DNA of 17,656 bases from NCBI GenBank assembly GCA_946480605.1, contig CAMLKW010000074.1:1-17656 (forward strand), in the 5' to 3' direction. The notes beneath the pieces were generated by a model that saw nothing but the letters and a program-made list of their open reading frames with translations, searched no databases and had not been told where the DNA came from. Numbering within the stretch: the stretch's first letter is position 1; the number at the start of each line of letters is the position of its first letter. This document shows positions 8,001 through 16,195 of the stretch, in pieces. Position numbers and translations under genes: made by a program. The DNA comes from an uncultured Roseateles sp. (GTDB lineage Bacteria > Pseudomonadota > Gammaproteobacteria > Burkholderiales > Burkholderiaceae).

Positions 8001-8834
8001 CATGACGATGCCCATCTCATCGGCCAGCACCATGTTGCGCGGGTCGTCGGCCAGGAAGGCGCGCGGCGGCCACATGGCGGGCCACAGGTAGTTGGCCTTC
8101 AGGCGCAGCAGCAGCTCGAAGACATGGGCGTACATCCTGGCGTTGGTGCCGCCGAACTTCTTCTGCGCCCAGGTGGTGAGCGCGGGGGCCTCGTCGTTGA
8201 TGAAGATGCCGCGGTACTTGACATGCGGCTGGTCGCCGCGCTGGCCGGCCGTCACGAACACGTCGGCCTTCCGCTCGACCGACACGTCCGCCCACCAGTG
8301 CCAGGGGCTGACTCCGATGCGGGCGGACAGGTCGTAGGCGCCGAACACCGCGCCGCGGCGGTCCGAACCGGCGATGACCAGCGCACGCTCCACGCCCGGG
8401 AAGGGTCGGTCGACGACGACCTGGCGGAAGGCCTCCCAGCGCCCCTTCAGGTCGGCCGCCTGCAGCTTGCCGCGACGCTGCAAGTCATCCAGCAGCGGGC
8501 TGCGGCCCAGCTCGGCGATCAGCACCAACTCGCGCGGCGCCCCGGCCGCGTCTTGCAGCAGCCGCGACTCGCGACCGGACACGCGCTGCAGATCGGCCGC
8601 AAAGCTGCGGCTCGCATGCTGCAGCGCCGGATCGGCACCGGCCTCGACCAGCACCGCGGCCGGCTGGCCCGCACGCACCAGACCGAAGCTCTGCCCCCCA
8701 TCGCGCGCGCATACCGAGGCCGGCGCGTTGCACGCAAAGGTGGCCACACTGGCGGACACCAGCCCCAGGCCCAGCACGAGCTGCCTGAACCGGGACAACA
8801 AGGGCCGGGCTTCGGCCTGAGAATTGAACATCAT
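5046..8834 (-). CDS. Exported GH115 alpha-glucuronidase fused to GH8 xylanase/exo-oligoxylanase
   Basis: A single 1262-codon frame. Residues 1 to about 40 form a Sec signal peptide (basic region, then LVLGLGLVSASVATFA). Residues about 45-863 match GH115 alpha-1,2-glucuronidases, which remove (4-O-methyl-)glucuronic acid from xylan: family blocks GIFINDEAP (209-217), KANYLWPAMW (246-255), GTSHHEPM (279-286), ADDNWG (406-411) and HFDYVGAPRNYKWLNT (433-448), then the C-terminal beta domain (about 711-863). A 13-residue Ala/Gly linker leads to a complete GH8 domain (about 877-1262): SEGMSYGMM with the likely general acid E942, DGEEYMATAL with D1003, and YDAFR with the likely base D1146. The DGEEY pattern is closest to reducing-end xylose-releasing exo-oligoxylanases (Rex), but endo-xylanase cannot be excluded. 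Each family normally occurs as a separate protein. No good Shine-Dalgarno precedes the tandem ATGs at 8834/8831. It is divergent from the GH10 gene. Confidence 0.93.
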   Translation of the reverse strand: MMFNSQAEARPLLSRFRQLVLGLGLVSASVATFACNAPASVCARDGGQSFGLVRAGQPAAVLVEAGADPALQHASRSFAADLQRVSGRESRLLQDAAGAPRELVLIAELGRSPLLDDLQRRGKLQAADLKGRWEAFRQVVVDRPFPGVERALVIAGSDRRGAVFGAYDLSARIGVSPWHWWADVSVERKADVFVTAGQRGDQPHVKYRGIFINDEAPALTTWAQKKFGGTNARMYAHVFELLLRLKANYLWPAMWPPRAFLADDPRNMVLADEMGIVMGTSHHEPMSRAHDEWQRNKGGAWDYAKNAPQLREFWRGGIQRMMGRPDGTAFDTLVTVGMRGDGDEPMSEHTATALLEGIVRDQRQIIADVTKQPTEKTPQMWALYKEVQDYYDAGLKVPDDVLLLFADDNWGQIRRLPEPGAARRQGGYGVYYHFDYVGAPRNYKWLNTNQIEKVWQQMDLAREHGADALWIVNVGDIKPVEYPIHFFLDMAWAPKAMTADALKAYPKDWAAATFGATHAAEIGELVTRYAQYAARRKPELIDPTTFPLGNATADALDGGDFGRRVAEWDALEARVAQVKARLRADQHDAYFQLVEHPVIALGNLYRLYYAAAWNHKLAKAGDPRANVFADRAEAAFARDRAIRDQYHAIAGGKWDGMMLQTHIGYTNWQQPDKDIMPAVQRVAGTADASVVQRQLTAKKQGAAPEGHVIEATQFARATSAKGLTWTAIPNLGHGRGAVVALPQGRASTTVADNVRLEYDVDLAQPGSWTLQLHMLPTLDVRKTGGVRVAVAIGDRPAQTLTLNLTPTPNAADTREKRDWYRAVMDNGFVLSADAVTLPAGRHVIRVWRLDDNALLQKLVLQPGTQRGTVAAAGAAESGEYRNLLRELRPDISEADITAKLDGYWKSLFEGGKDQRIVYPAAPTPDGPASYVLDVGNDDVRSEGMSYGMMIAVQMGRKADFDALWNWAWTHMRYRSGPRQSYFRWQCKPEGCAGFGKNAVPASDGEEYMATALLMAASRWGSGGGVYNYEAQAQEILTAMLHKEAMNGGIKEGARSMFSPQHGQVVFVPVGDAADFSDPSYHLPAFYEIWARRAAKAEDRQRWREIADISRAYFSKAAHPKTGLTPDYAHFDGRPKVLEGHEDFRYDAFRTAVNWSVDQAWWGKNPTAAGLSTRLLSFFAAQGAGGKPYPHLYTLDGKPLNDEPSKGLLSSNAVAALLVDKSLGKRFVDDLWALAPPAGQWRYYDGLLQFMNLLHVTGRFRAW

Positions 8835-8843
8835 GACTTAAAA

Positions 8844-8857
8844 TGGTTGCGCGATCA
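8844..8857. promoter_or_regulatory. Candidate LacI-type operator near the GH115-GH8 start
   Basis: TGGTTGCGCGATCA matches the LacI-family pattern TGNTANCGNTANCA at all but two fixed positions, has the central CG, and five of its seven position pairs are symmetrical. It sits nine bases upstream of the GH115-GH8 start codon on the minus strand, where a bound repressor would block transcription. It is weaker than the site at 8933-8946. Confidence 0.35.
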
Positions 8858-8872
8858 TTTGAAGTCTACAGA

Positions 8873-8900
8873 GTTATATTCTTGTGAATTCCCCTGGGAA
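8873..8900 (-). promoter_or_regulatory. Possible GH115-GH8 promoter elements and a palindrome
   Basis: Read on the minus strand, TATAAC (8878-8873) could serve as a -10 element about 40 bases ahead of the GH115-GH8 start; the corresponding -35 region is poor. Overlapping the -35 position is the perfect palindrome TTCCC-CT-GGGAA (8889-8900), whose TTCCCC arm also pairs with GGGGAA at 8913-8918. The AT-rich composition of this 114-base gap contrasts with the genes on both sides, as expected for a divergent promoter. Confidence 0.3.
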
Positions 8901-8930
8901 ACCACTAAATTCGGGGAACAAACAAATTCA

Positions 8931-8946
8931 TATGATAGCGATAACA
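8931..8946 (+). promoter_or_regulatory. LacI-family operator consensus overlapping a -10 element before the GH10 gene
   Basis: TGATAGCGATAACA at 8933-8946 satisfies every fixed position of the LacI-family operator pattern TGNTANCGNTANCA and differs at two of fourteen bases from TGGTAGCGCTAACA, the xylose-operon operator described for Caulobacter XylR as I recall it. It overlaps TATGAT (8931-8936), a good sigma-70 -10 element, and ends two bases before the GH10 ATG. Binding would occlude both promoter and start. The matching -35 is weak, so activation by another factor is possible. No LacI-family gene is in the window. Confidence 0.55.
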
Positions 8947-8948
8947 AC

Positions 8949-10103
8949 ATGCTGATCCCCACGCAAGCCAAAAGGCCGCCATCGCGACGCGCCGTCATCC
9001 AGGCGCTGACCCTGGGAGTCGGCGGCATCTCCCTGGCCGGCCGCGCGACGCCGCCCGGCGACGAACCGACGCTGGATGCGCTGGCGCGCATGAAGGGGCT
9101 GCGCTTTGGCAGCACGCTGGGCAGCCTGGGGCGCAGCTCGCGCTTCCATGACGCGGCCTACCGCGAGCTCACCGGCCGCGAATGCAGCGTGCTGGTGGCC
9201 GAGAACGAGACCAAGTGGCCGCAGATGCGGCCCGACCCGAGCCGGCCCTACGACTTCCGTGCCGCCGATGAGATGTTCGCCTGGGCCCGGAGCCGCGGCA
9301 TGGCGCTGCGCGGCCATACGCTGCTGTGGCTGGAGCCCAAGTGGCTGCCCGGCTGGGTCAATGCGCTGCACTACGGCAGCGGCGATGGCGAGGCCGCCCG
9401 CCGCGTGCTGGACGAGCACATCCGCACCACCTGCGGCCATTTCGGCGACAGCATCGAGAGCTGGGACGTCGTCAACGAGGCCATCGCCCCCGAGACGGGC
9501 GAGTTGCGCCGCAATGTGTTCTCGGCCCCGATCGGGGGCGTCGAGCAGATCGACCTCGCCTTCCGCCTGGCCCGCCAGCATGCCCCCAAGGCCCAACTGG
9601 TCTACAACGACTACATGAGCTGGGGCGACGGCAACAACGCCCGCCACCGCGCCGGCGTGCTGAAGCTGCTGACCGAGCTGAAGCGCCGCGGCACACCGGT
9701 GCAGGCGCTGGGCATCCAGGGCCATATAGGCGCGAACATGAGCGAAGCGCCGGCCCGGCGGGCCGCAGAATGGCGGCGCTGGCTGGACGATGTGATGGCG
9801 CTGGACCTGGACATCCTCATCACCGAGTTCGACGTCAACGACAAGGGCCTGCCCGCCGACTTCGCGCTGCGTGACGCCGCCGTGGCTGCCGCCGCGCGCG
9901 ACTGGCTGGATGTGACGCTGGCCGTGCCGCGCCTGAACCGCTTCCTGTGCTGGGGTCTGGGCGACAAGTACAGCTGGCTGCATGATTTCGACCCGCGTGA
10001 GGACAAGCTGCGCAAACGCCCCCTGCCCTACGACGACCAACTGCGTGCCAAGCCGCTGCGCACCGCAATTGCCGACGCGCTGCGCGCCATGCCCGCACGC
10101 TGA
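8949..10103 (+). CDS. GH10 endo-1,4-beta-xylanase
   Basis: A 384-residue retaining xylanase that cuts the beta-1,4-xylan backbone internally. The catalytic domain spans about residues 45-380 and shows the family blocks: TKWPQMRPD (88-96), RGHTLLWLEPKW (121-132), acid/base E177 in SWDVVNEAI, YNDY (219-222), GIQGHI (255-260), and nucleophile E293 in ILITEFDVND. The N-terminus reads KRPPSRRAVIQAL followed by a hydrophobic stretch and AGRA, compatible with a twin-arginine (Tat) signal; Sec export is the alternative. No carbohydrate-binding module is present. The ATG at 8949 is chosen because protein homology begins shortly after it and the open frame upstream is only the antisense of the GH115-GH8 gene. 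A strong ribosome-binding site is lacking. It heads a same-strand gene run, 20 bases before the aldehyde dehydrogenase. Confidence 0.94.
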   Translation: MLIPTQAKRPPSRRAVIQALTLGVGGISLAGRATPPGDEPTLDALARMKGLRFGSTLGSLGRSSRFHDAAYRELTGRECSVLVAENETKWPQMRPDPSRPYDFRAADEMFAWARSRGMALRGHTLLWLEPKWLPGWVNALHYGSGDGEAARRVLDEHIRTTCGHFGDSIESWDVVNEAIAPETGELRRNVFSAPIGGVEQIDLAFRLARQHAPKAQLVYNDYMSWGDGNNARHRAGVLKLLTELKRRGTPVQALGIQGHIGANMSEAPARRAAEWRRWLDDVMALDLDILITEFDVNDKGLPADFALRDAAVAAAARDWLDVTLAVPRLNRFLCWGLGDKYSWLHDFDPREDKLRKRPLPYDDQLRAKPLRTAIADALRAMPAR

Positions 10104-10123
10104 ACCCACTTCTGCATTCCCAC

Positions 10124-11529
10124 ATGACCCCGATCGACAGCACCCCCGCGCAGATCCGTGCGGCCTGCGACACCGCCGCCCAGGCCGGGCCCGCGTGGGC
10201 CGCACTGCCCATCAAGCGGCGCGCCGCCCACCTCAACGCGCTGGCCGACGCACTGCAAGCCGCCCGCGACGCGCTGGTGCCGCTGGCCGATGAGGAAACC
10301 AACCTGGGCGCGGCGCGCCTGAACGGCGAACTGGACCGCACCGCCTTCCAGCTGCGCGGTTTTGCCGAGCAGTTGCTGGCCGGCAAGGCCCAGCCGGTGC
10401 AGGACGACGCCGCCGTGCCTGGCGCCCCGCCCGCCGGCCGCCCGCACCTGACCCGTGTGACTGTGCCGGTAGGCCCGGTCGCCAATTTCGCGGCCAGCAA
10501 CTTCCCGTTCGCGTTCAGCGTGCTGGGCGGCGACACCGCGTCGGCACTGGCCGCCGGCTGCACCGTGGTCGTCAAGGCCCACCCTGGCCACCCCAAGCTG
10601 TCGCGCGCCGTGTTCGAGCTGGCCACGGCCCAACTGCCCGCGGGCGTGCTGCAGATGGTGGAAGGCGCCGGCATCCCGGTCGGCGTGGGCCTGGTGCGCG
10701 ACGAGGCGATTGCCGCCGCCACCTTCACCGGCAGCGTGCGCGGCGGCGTGGCGCTGTGGCGCGAGGCCAATGCCCGCCCGCGGCCCATCCCCTTCTACGG
10801 CGAGCTGGGCTCGATCAACCCGGTCGTCGCGCTGCCCGAGGCGCTGGCCCACAACGGTGCGGCGCTGGCCGCGCAGCTGGCCGGCAGCATCGTGCTGGGC
10901 TGCGGCCAGTTCTGCACCAGTCCCGGCATCGTCATCGTGCGCGACGACGAGGCCGGCCGGGCCTTCGTCAAGCAGCTGGCCGAGGGCTTGGCTGCGGCCA
11001 ACCCGCACGCGATGCTGAACGCCACCATCCGCGCGGGCTTCAATGCCGGCGTGGCCCGGCTGCACGGCCGCAACGGCGTGAAGTCGCTGCTCGCCCTGCC
11101 TGCCCGCGAAGCGGCTCCTGGTGCCCATCTCTTTGCCACCGATGCCGCCAGCTTCCTCGCCGACGAGGTGCTGCGCGAAGAAGTCTTCGGCCCCAGCTGC
11201 GTCGTCGTCACCGTGCGCGACCTGGACGAGACGCTGCAGGTGCTGCAGGCCGTCGAAGGCACGCTGACCGTCACGCTGTGGGGCGCCGACGCCGACACGG
11301 CCGACAACCGCCGCCTGGTGCGCGCGGCGCAGGCCGTCGCCGGCCGCGTGCTGTTCGCCGGCGTGCCGACCGGCGTGGCCGTCACGGCCGCGCAGCAGCA
11401 CGGTGGCCCGTGGCCGTCGTCCACCAACGGCTTCAGCACCAGCGTGGGCTATGCGGCGATGGAGCGCTTCCTGCGCCCGGTCGCGCTGCAGGATGCGCCG
11501 GCCTGGCTGATCGACGCGCGAGGTCAGGC

Positions 11530-11533
<4 letters not shown>
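10124..11533 (+). CDS. NADP-type aldehyde dehydrogenase, probably alpha-ketoglutarate-semialdehyde dehydrogenase
   Basis: A 469-residue ALDH-superfamily protein with catalytic C264 (LGCGQFCTSPG), general base E227 (YGELGS), the FTGS turn (201-204) and K151 in VVVKAHPGHP. The VGPVANFAASNFPFAFS block and AHPGHP are typical of the NADP-preferring group that includes bacterial alpha-ketoglutarate-semialdehyde (2,5-dioxopentanoate) dehydrogenases and Vibrio fatty-aldehyde dehydrogenase. In the oxidative pentose pathway this enzyme makes 2-oxoglutarate; if the adjacent RraA-type protein is an aldolase, glycolaldehyde could be the substrate instead. It appears to lack roughly the first 25-30 residues usual for this group, with no in-frame ATG upstream. 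Its stop overlaps the dehydratase start by four bases (ATGA), indicating translational coupling. Cytoplasmic. Confidence 0.9.
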
Positions 11534-13254
<1,721 letters not shown>

Positions 13255-13256
13255 CC

Positions 13257-13967
13257 ATGAACCCAGACACCCGCAAGAAGCTCATGGGCGTCAGCACCGC
13301 CACGCTGTGCACGGCGCTGTTCAAGCGCGGCCTGAAGAATCAGCTCATCCAGGGCGTGCTGCCGCTCAACCCCGGCCTGCCCAACATGGTGGGCCCGGCC
13401 TACACGCTGCGCTACATGCCGGCGCGCGAGGACCTGAACGGCATCGAGGTCTTCAAGAACCGCGCCCACCCGCAGCGCGTGGCCGTCGAGGAGTGCCCCG
13501 AGGGTGCTGTGCTCGTCATCGACAGCCGCAAGGACGCCCGTGCCGCCTCGGCCGGGGGCATCCTCGTCGCGCGGCTGATGGTGCGTGGCTGTGCCGGCGT
13601 CGTCACCGACGGCGGCTTCCGCGACAGCCCGGACATCGCCAAGTACACGATGCCGGCCTACCACTCGCGCCCCAGCGCCCCGACCAACCTCACGCTGCAC
13701 CAGGCCATCGCCATCAACGAGCCCATCGGTTGCGGCGACGCGCCGGTGTTCCCGGGCGACGTCATCGTCGGCGATGCCGAAGGCGTCATCGTCATCCCGG
13801 CCCACCTGGCCGACGAGATCGCCAACGAAGCGGTCGAGATGACCGTGTTCGAGGACTTCGTGCAGGAGACCGTCATGGCCGGCCGCAGCGTGCTGGGCCT
13901 GTACCCACCGACCGACCCGGACGTGGCCGGCCTGTTCGCCGCCTGGCGGGCCGCAAAAGGCCGCTGA
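13257..13967 (+). CDS. RraA / HMG-CHA aldolase-family protein
   Basis: A 236-residue member of the RraA-like fold, which includes RNase E inhibitor RraA and class II pyruvate aldolases acting on 4-hydroxy-4-methyl-2-oxoglutarate. The aldolase-type metal/pyruvate motif is present as GG-x-RD (G119, G120, R122, D123), matching the R123/D124 pair recalled for the Pseudomonas enzyme, with the preceding GGILVARLMVRG helix and the downstream GCGDAPVFPGD block (158-168). Retention of the catalytic Arg-Asp argues for an enzyme rather than an RNase regulator. The gene begins two bases after the dehydratase stop and ends directly against the ROK start (TGAATG), so it is translated with them. A role as 2-keto-3-deoxypentonate aldolase or dehydratase is inferred from position only. 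Confidence 0.87.
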   Translation: MNPDTRKKLMGVSTATLCTALFKRGLKNQLIQGVLPLNPGLPNMVGPAYTLRYMPAREDLNGIEVFKNRAHPQRVAVEECPEGAVLVIDSRKDARAASAGGILVARLMVRGCAGVVTDGGFRDSPDIAKYTMPAYHSRPSAPTNLTLHQAIAINEPIGCGDAPVFPGDVIVGDAEGVIVIPAHLADEIANEAVEMTVFEDFVQETVMAGRSVLGLYPPTDPDVAGLFAAWRAAKGR

Positions 13968-15098
13968 ATGCTGACGAAAGCCGAGAACCACAGCGGGCAG
14001 GCCCAGCTCAAGCGCGGCAACTGCATGGCGATCATTCGCCAGCTGCGCGTGCATCCGGGCCAGTCGCGCGTGGACTTGGCGAACGCGCTCGGCCTCACCA
14101 AGTCCACCGTCAGCACCCTCACCCGCGAGCTCATCGACGGCGGCTGGCTGCTGGAGCGCGAGGTGCTCGTCACGGGCGACATCGGCCGTCGCCCAACGCC
14201 GCTGTTCGTCGACCCGACACGGCTGCTGCTGCTGGGCACCCAGGTCGGCATCGGCGTCGTGCGCGTGGTGCTGACCTCGCTGACGGGCGACGTGCTGGCG
14301 GCCCGCAGCGCCGGCTACGACACCAGCCTCGACGTCGAGGCCTGCATCGGTGAGCTGACCCGCACCATGCTGGCCGTGGCAGCCAAGCGCGGCGAGGCGC
14401 AACGCATCATCGGCATCGGCGTGGGCCTGCCCGGCGGCGTGGACCAGGCCCGCGACCAGCTCGTCTTCGCGCCTCACGTGCACTGGCACCAGGTGCCCTT
14501 CGGCGCGCTGCTGCGCGAGGCGCTGCACGCCACACCGCTGTCCGGCGTGCCCGTCTTCATGCAGAACGACGCCGACGTCGCCGCCCTGGGCGAGAGCGAG
14601 TTCAACCCGTCATCCTCGGCCGACCCGCTGCTGCTGGTCCTGGTCGGCGAAGGCGTGGGCGCGGGGCTGGTGGTGGGCGGCCGGCTGCTGACCGGCGCGC
14701 GCGGCCTGGCCGGCGAGGTCGGCCACATGGTGCTGCAGATCGACGGCCCGCGCTGCTCCTGCGGCCGCCGCGGCTGCGCCGAGGCGCTGATCGGCAACCG
14801 GGCGCTCATGCGGCAGGACGGCGACGCCCCCGACCTCGCCAGGGCCGGGCAGTACCTGGGCGTGCTGCTGCAGAACCTGGCCGTCGCCTACGACCCGGCC
14901 TGCATCGTGCTGGGCGGCCCGGCCCTTGAGCTGGGCGATGCGCTGCTGGCGCCGGTGCGCGAGACGCTGCAGCAGTACGCGCAGGCGGCAGGTCTGCCCG
15001 AGCCGACGCTGCGCGTGGCCCGCTTCGGCGCCGACGCCATCGCCGTGGGCGCCGCCGCGCTGGCGGGCTATCAGCTCACGCAGTCCACGCTGGCCTAA
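13968..15098 (+). CDS. ROK-family transcriptional regulator
   Basis: A 376-residue regulator of the XylR/NagC type. Residues about 20-62 form a winged helix-turn-helix (QSRVDLANALGLTKSTVSTL), and about 85-370 a ROK sugar-kinase-like domain with IGVGLPGG (149-156), QNDADVAALGE (199-209), GEVGH (249-253) and the zinc motif CSCGRRGCAE (263-272). In this family a sugar or sugar acid binds the kinase-like domain and releases DNA. The ATG lies directly on the RraA stop codon (TGAATG), so it is the last gene of the xylanase/dehydratase run and probably controls it by feedback through xylose, xylonate or a xylo-oligosaccharide (inference). Its TAA overlaps the stop codon of the convergent TerB-like gene. 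The ligand is unknown. Confidence 0.9.
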   Translation: MLTKAENHSGQAQLKRGNCMAIIRQLRVHPGQSRVDLANALGLTKSTVSTLTRELIDGGWLLEREVLVTGDIGRRPTPLFVDPTRLLLLGTQVGIGVVRVVLTSLTGDVLAARSAGYDTSLDVEACIGELTRTMLAVAAKRGEAQRIIGIGVGLPGGVDQARDQLVFAPHVHWHQVPFGALLREALHATPLSGVPVFMQNDADVAALGESEFNPSSSADPLLLVLVGEGVGAGLVVGGRLLTGARGLAGEVGHMVLQIDGPRCSCGRRGCAEALIGNRALMRQDGDAPDLARAGQYLGVLLQNLAVAYDPACIVLGGPALELGDALLAPVRETLQQYAQAAGLPEPTLRVARFGADAIAVGAAALAGYQLTQSTLA

Positions 15099-16099
15099 GA
15101 GCGCCCGACCCGCTTCCTGATCTCGGCGATGCCCGTGTTGAGCAGGTCGGCCGAACGCATGGCCACGTCCTGGACCTGGCCGGCGGCCACCGGCAGCTTC
15201 TCCTGCGCCCAGGACGCGGCCTTCTGCGCCGACTGCTGCACCTGCGCGGCCGCCTGGCCGGCGGCGGACTGAAGCTCCTGTGCCGAGGGCAGGCGATCGC
15301 GGGTCCACGCGGCGGCTTCCACGGCCGACGTTCCGAGCTGCTCCGCCCCCGCCTTCGCACTGGCCCAGGCCTTGGTGAGCGCGGTGTCCGGCTGCTGAAG
15401 CAACAAGGCCTGGCAGGTCGCAAGCGCCGCTTCCTCGTCAGCGGACAGCGGCCCGCCCGCCTCCAGCAGCCGGCGCAGAAACTGCGCGAGGTCGGCGGCG
15501 ATGGCGGCGTGGTTGCAGTCCGGGTTGGCGTGCAGGAAGGCCGACAGCTCCGCGGCCATCTCCTCGACCGAGCCCTGCCGGACGCGCGGCTCGATCTGCG
15601 CCAGGGCACGGGCGACGAAATCCGCGTCCAGGCCCCACTCATCCACCAGATGCGCCACCAGCGCCGCCCGCTCGGCGGGCTCGATCTCGCCATCCACCGC
15701 CGCCAGCCGCAGCGCCAGCGGCGCGATCAGGTCAAACAGTGCCAGGCCCAGCGTGTCCAGCGGCGTGTTCAGGAACTTCGGGATCTCGATGACGCGCGAG
15801 CCCTTGGTGTCGCCCAACCAGCGGTACAGGCCATAGCAGGCGCCGCCCGAGGCCAGCGCGGCGACCGCCACCCAGCCCACCGGCGTCGCTGCCGCACCCA
15901 GCCCCATCGCAGCGGCCTTGGCCAGCGCCGCCCCGCCGCCCGCCGCGCCCAGCACGTCCCAGATCTCGCGCGTGCGGTTGATCATGCGCAGCGAGGCGTA
16001 GGCGTTCTCGCCGATGGCCAGCTTGGCCTTGAAGCGCAGCGGCTCGGCGACCACGCGGGCCACGCCGTCGAACACGACGATGGATGGGCTGACAGTCAC
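15095..16099 (-). CDS. TerB-like domain protein with glycine-rich hydrophobic segment
   Basis: A 334-residue protein. The GTG start at 16099 is chosen because GGAGAG lies six bases upstream; the open frame continues far upstream only as antisense of the hydrolase gene. Residues about 50-96 are a Gly/Ala-rich hydrophobic stretch (GAAGGG, then AAATPVGWVAVAALASGGACYGLYRWLG), likely one or two membrane-associated helices. Residues about 118-230 resemble the TerB/DjlA-type helical bundle, with the typical LAAVDGEIEPAERAAL loop whose acidic residues can bind metal. The C-terminal 100 residues are Ala/Gln-rich repeats of the form SAxxAASWAQEKLP, probably amphipathic helices. The function of such stand-alone TerB-like proteins is unclear; envelope or stress roles are guessed for the family. 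It shares no evident role with the xylan genes. Confidence 0.75.
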   Translation of the reverse strand: MTVSPSIVVFDGVARVVAEPLRFKAKLAIGENAYASLRMINRTREIWDVLGAAGGGAALAKAAAMGLGAAATPVGWVAVAALASGGACYGLYRWLGDTKGSRVIEIPKFLNTPLDTLGLALFDLIAPLALRLAAVDGEIEPAERAALVAHLVDEWGLDADFVARALAQIEPRVRQGSVEEMAAELSAFLHANPDCNHAAIAADLAQFLRRLLEAGGPLSADEEAALATCQALLLQQPDTALTKAWASAKAGAEQLGTSAVEAAAWTRDRLPSAQELQSAAGQAAAQVQQSAQKAASWAQEKLPVAAGQVQDVAMRSADLLNTGIAEIRKRVGRS

Positions 16100-16195
16100 G
16101 GCGGCTCTCCGGATGCTGAGGCGATGGCACCCGAGCATAGGGCCATGAACCTTTTCCGCGATTCGCCGACTACCGGGCGTCATCGAGGAGAAATC

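Noticed and set aside
8889..8918. TTCCCC/GGGGAA pair as a riboswitch or attenuator
   Set aside because: It lies upstream of both predicted transcription starts and so would not be part of either leader; it is kept only as a palindrome in the promoter region.
5265..8948. Very long plus-strand open frame running into the GH10 gene (1612 codons in all)
   Set aside because: It is antisense to the GH115-GH8 gene. Long stop-free antisense frames are expected in GC-rich DNA, its translation is Val/Gly/Ala/His-rich with no domain, and the GH10 homology begins only after 8949.
10756..11529. Upstream extension of the dehydratase frame
   Set aside because: It lies out of frame inside the aldehyde dehydrogenase gene. 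Dehydratase homology starts at the ATG at 11530, which overlaps the previous stop.
15095..15098. Intrinsic terminator between the ROK and TerB-like genes
   Set aside because: The stop codons overlap, leaving no intergenic bases, and no hairpin with a T run was seen around the junction.
15509..16195. Upstream extension of the peptidase frame on the plus strand
   Set aside because: Antisense to the TerB-like gene. The signal peptide and ribosome-binding site place the start at 16196.
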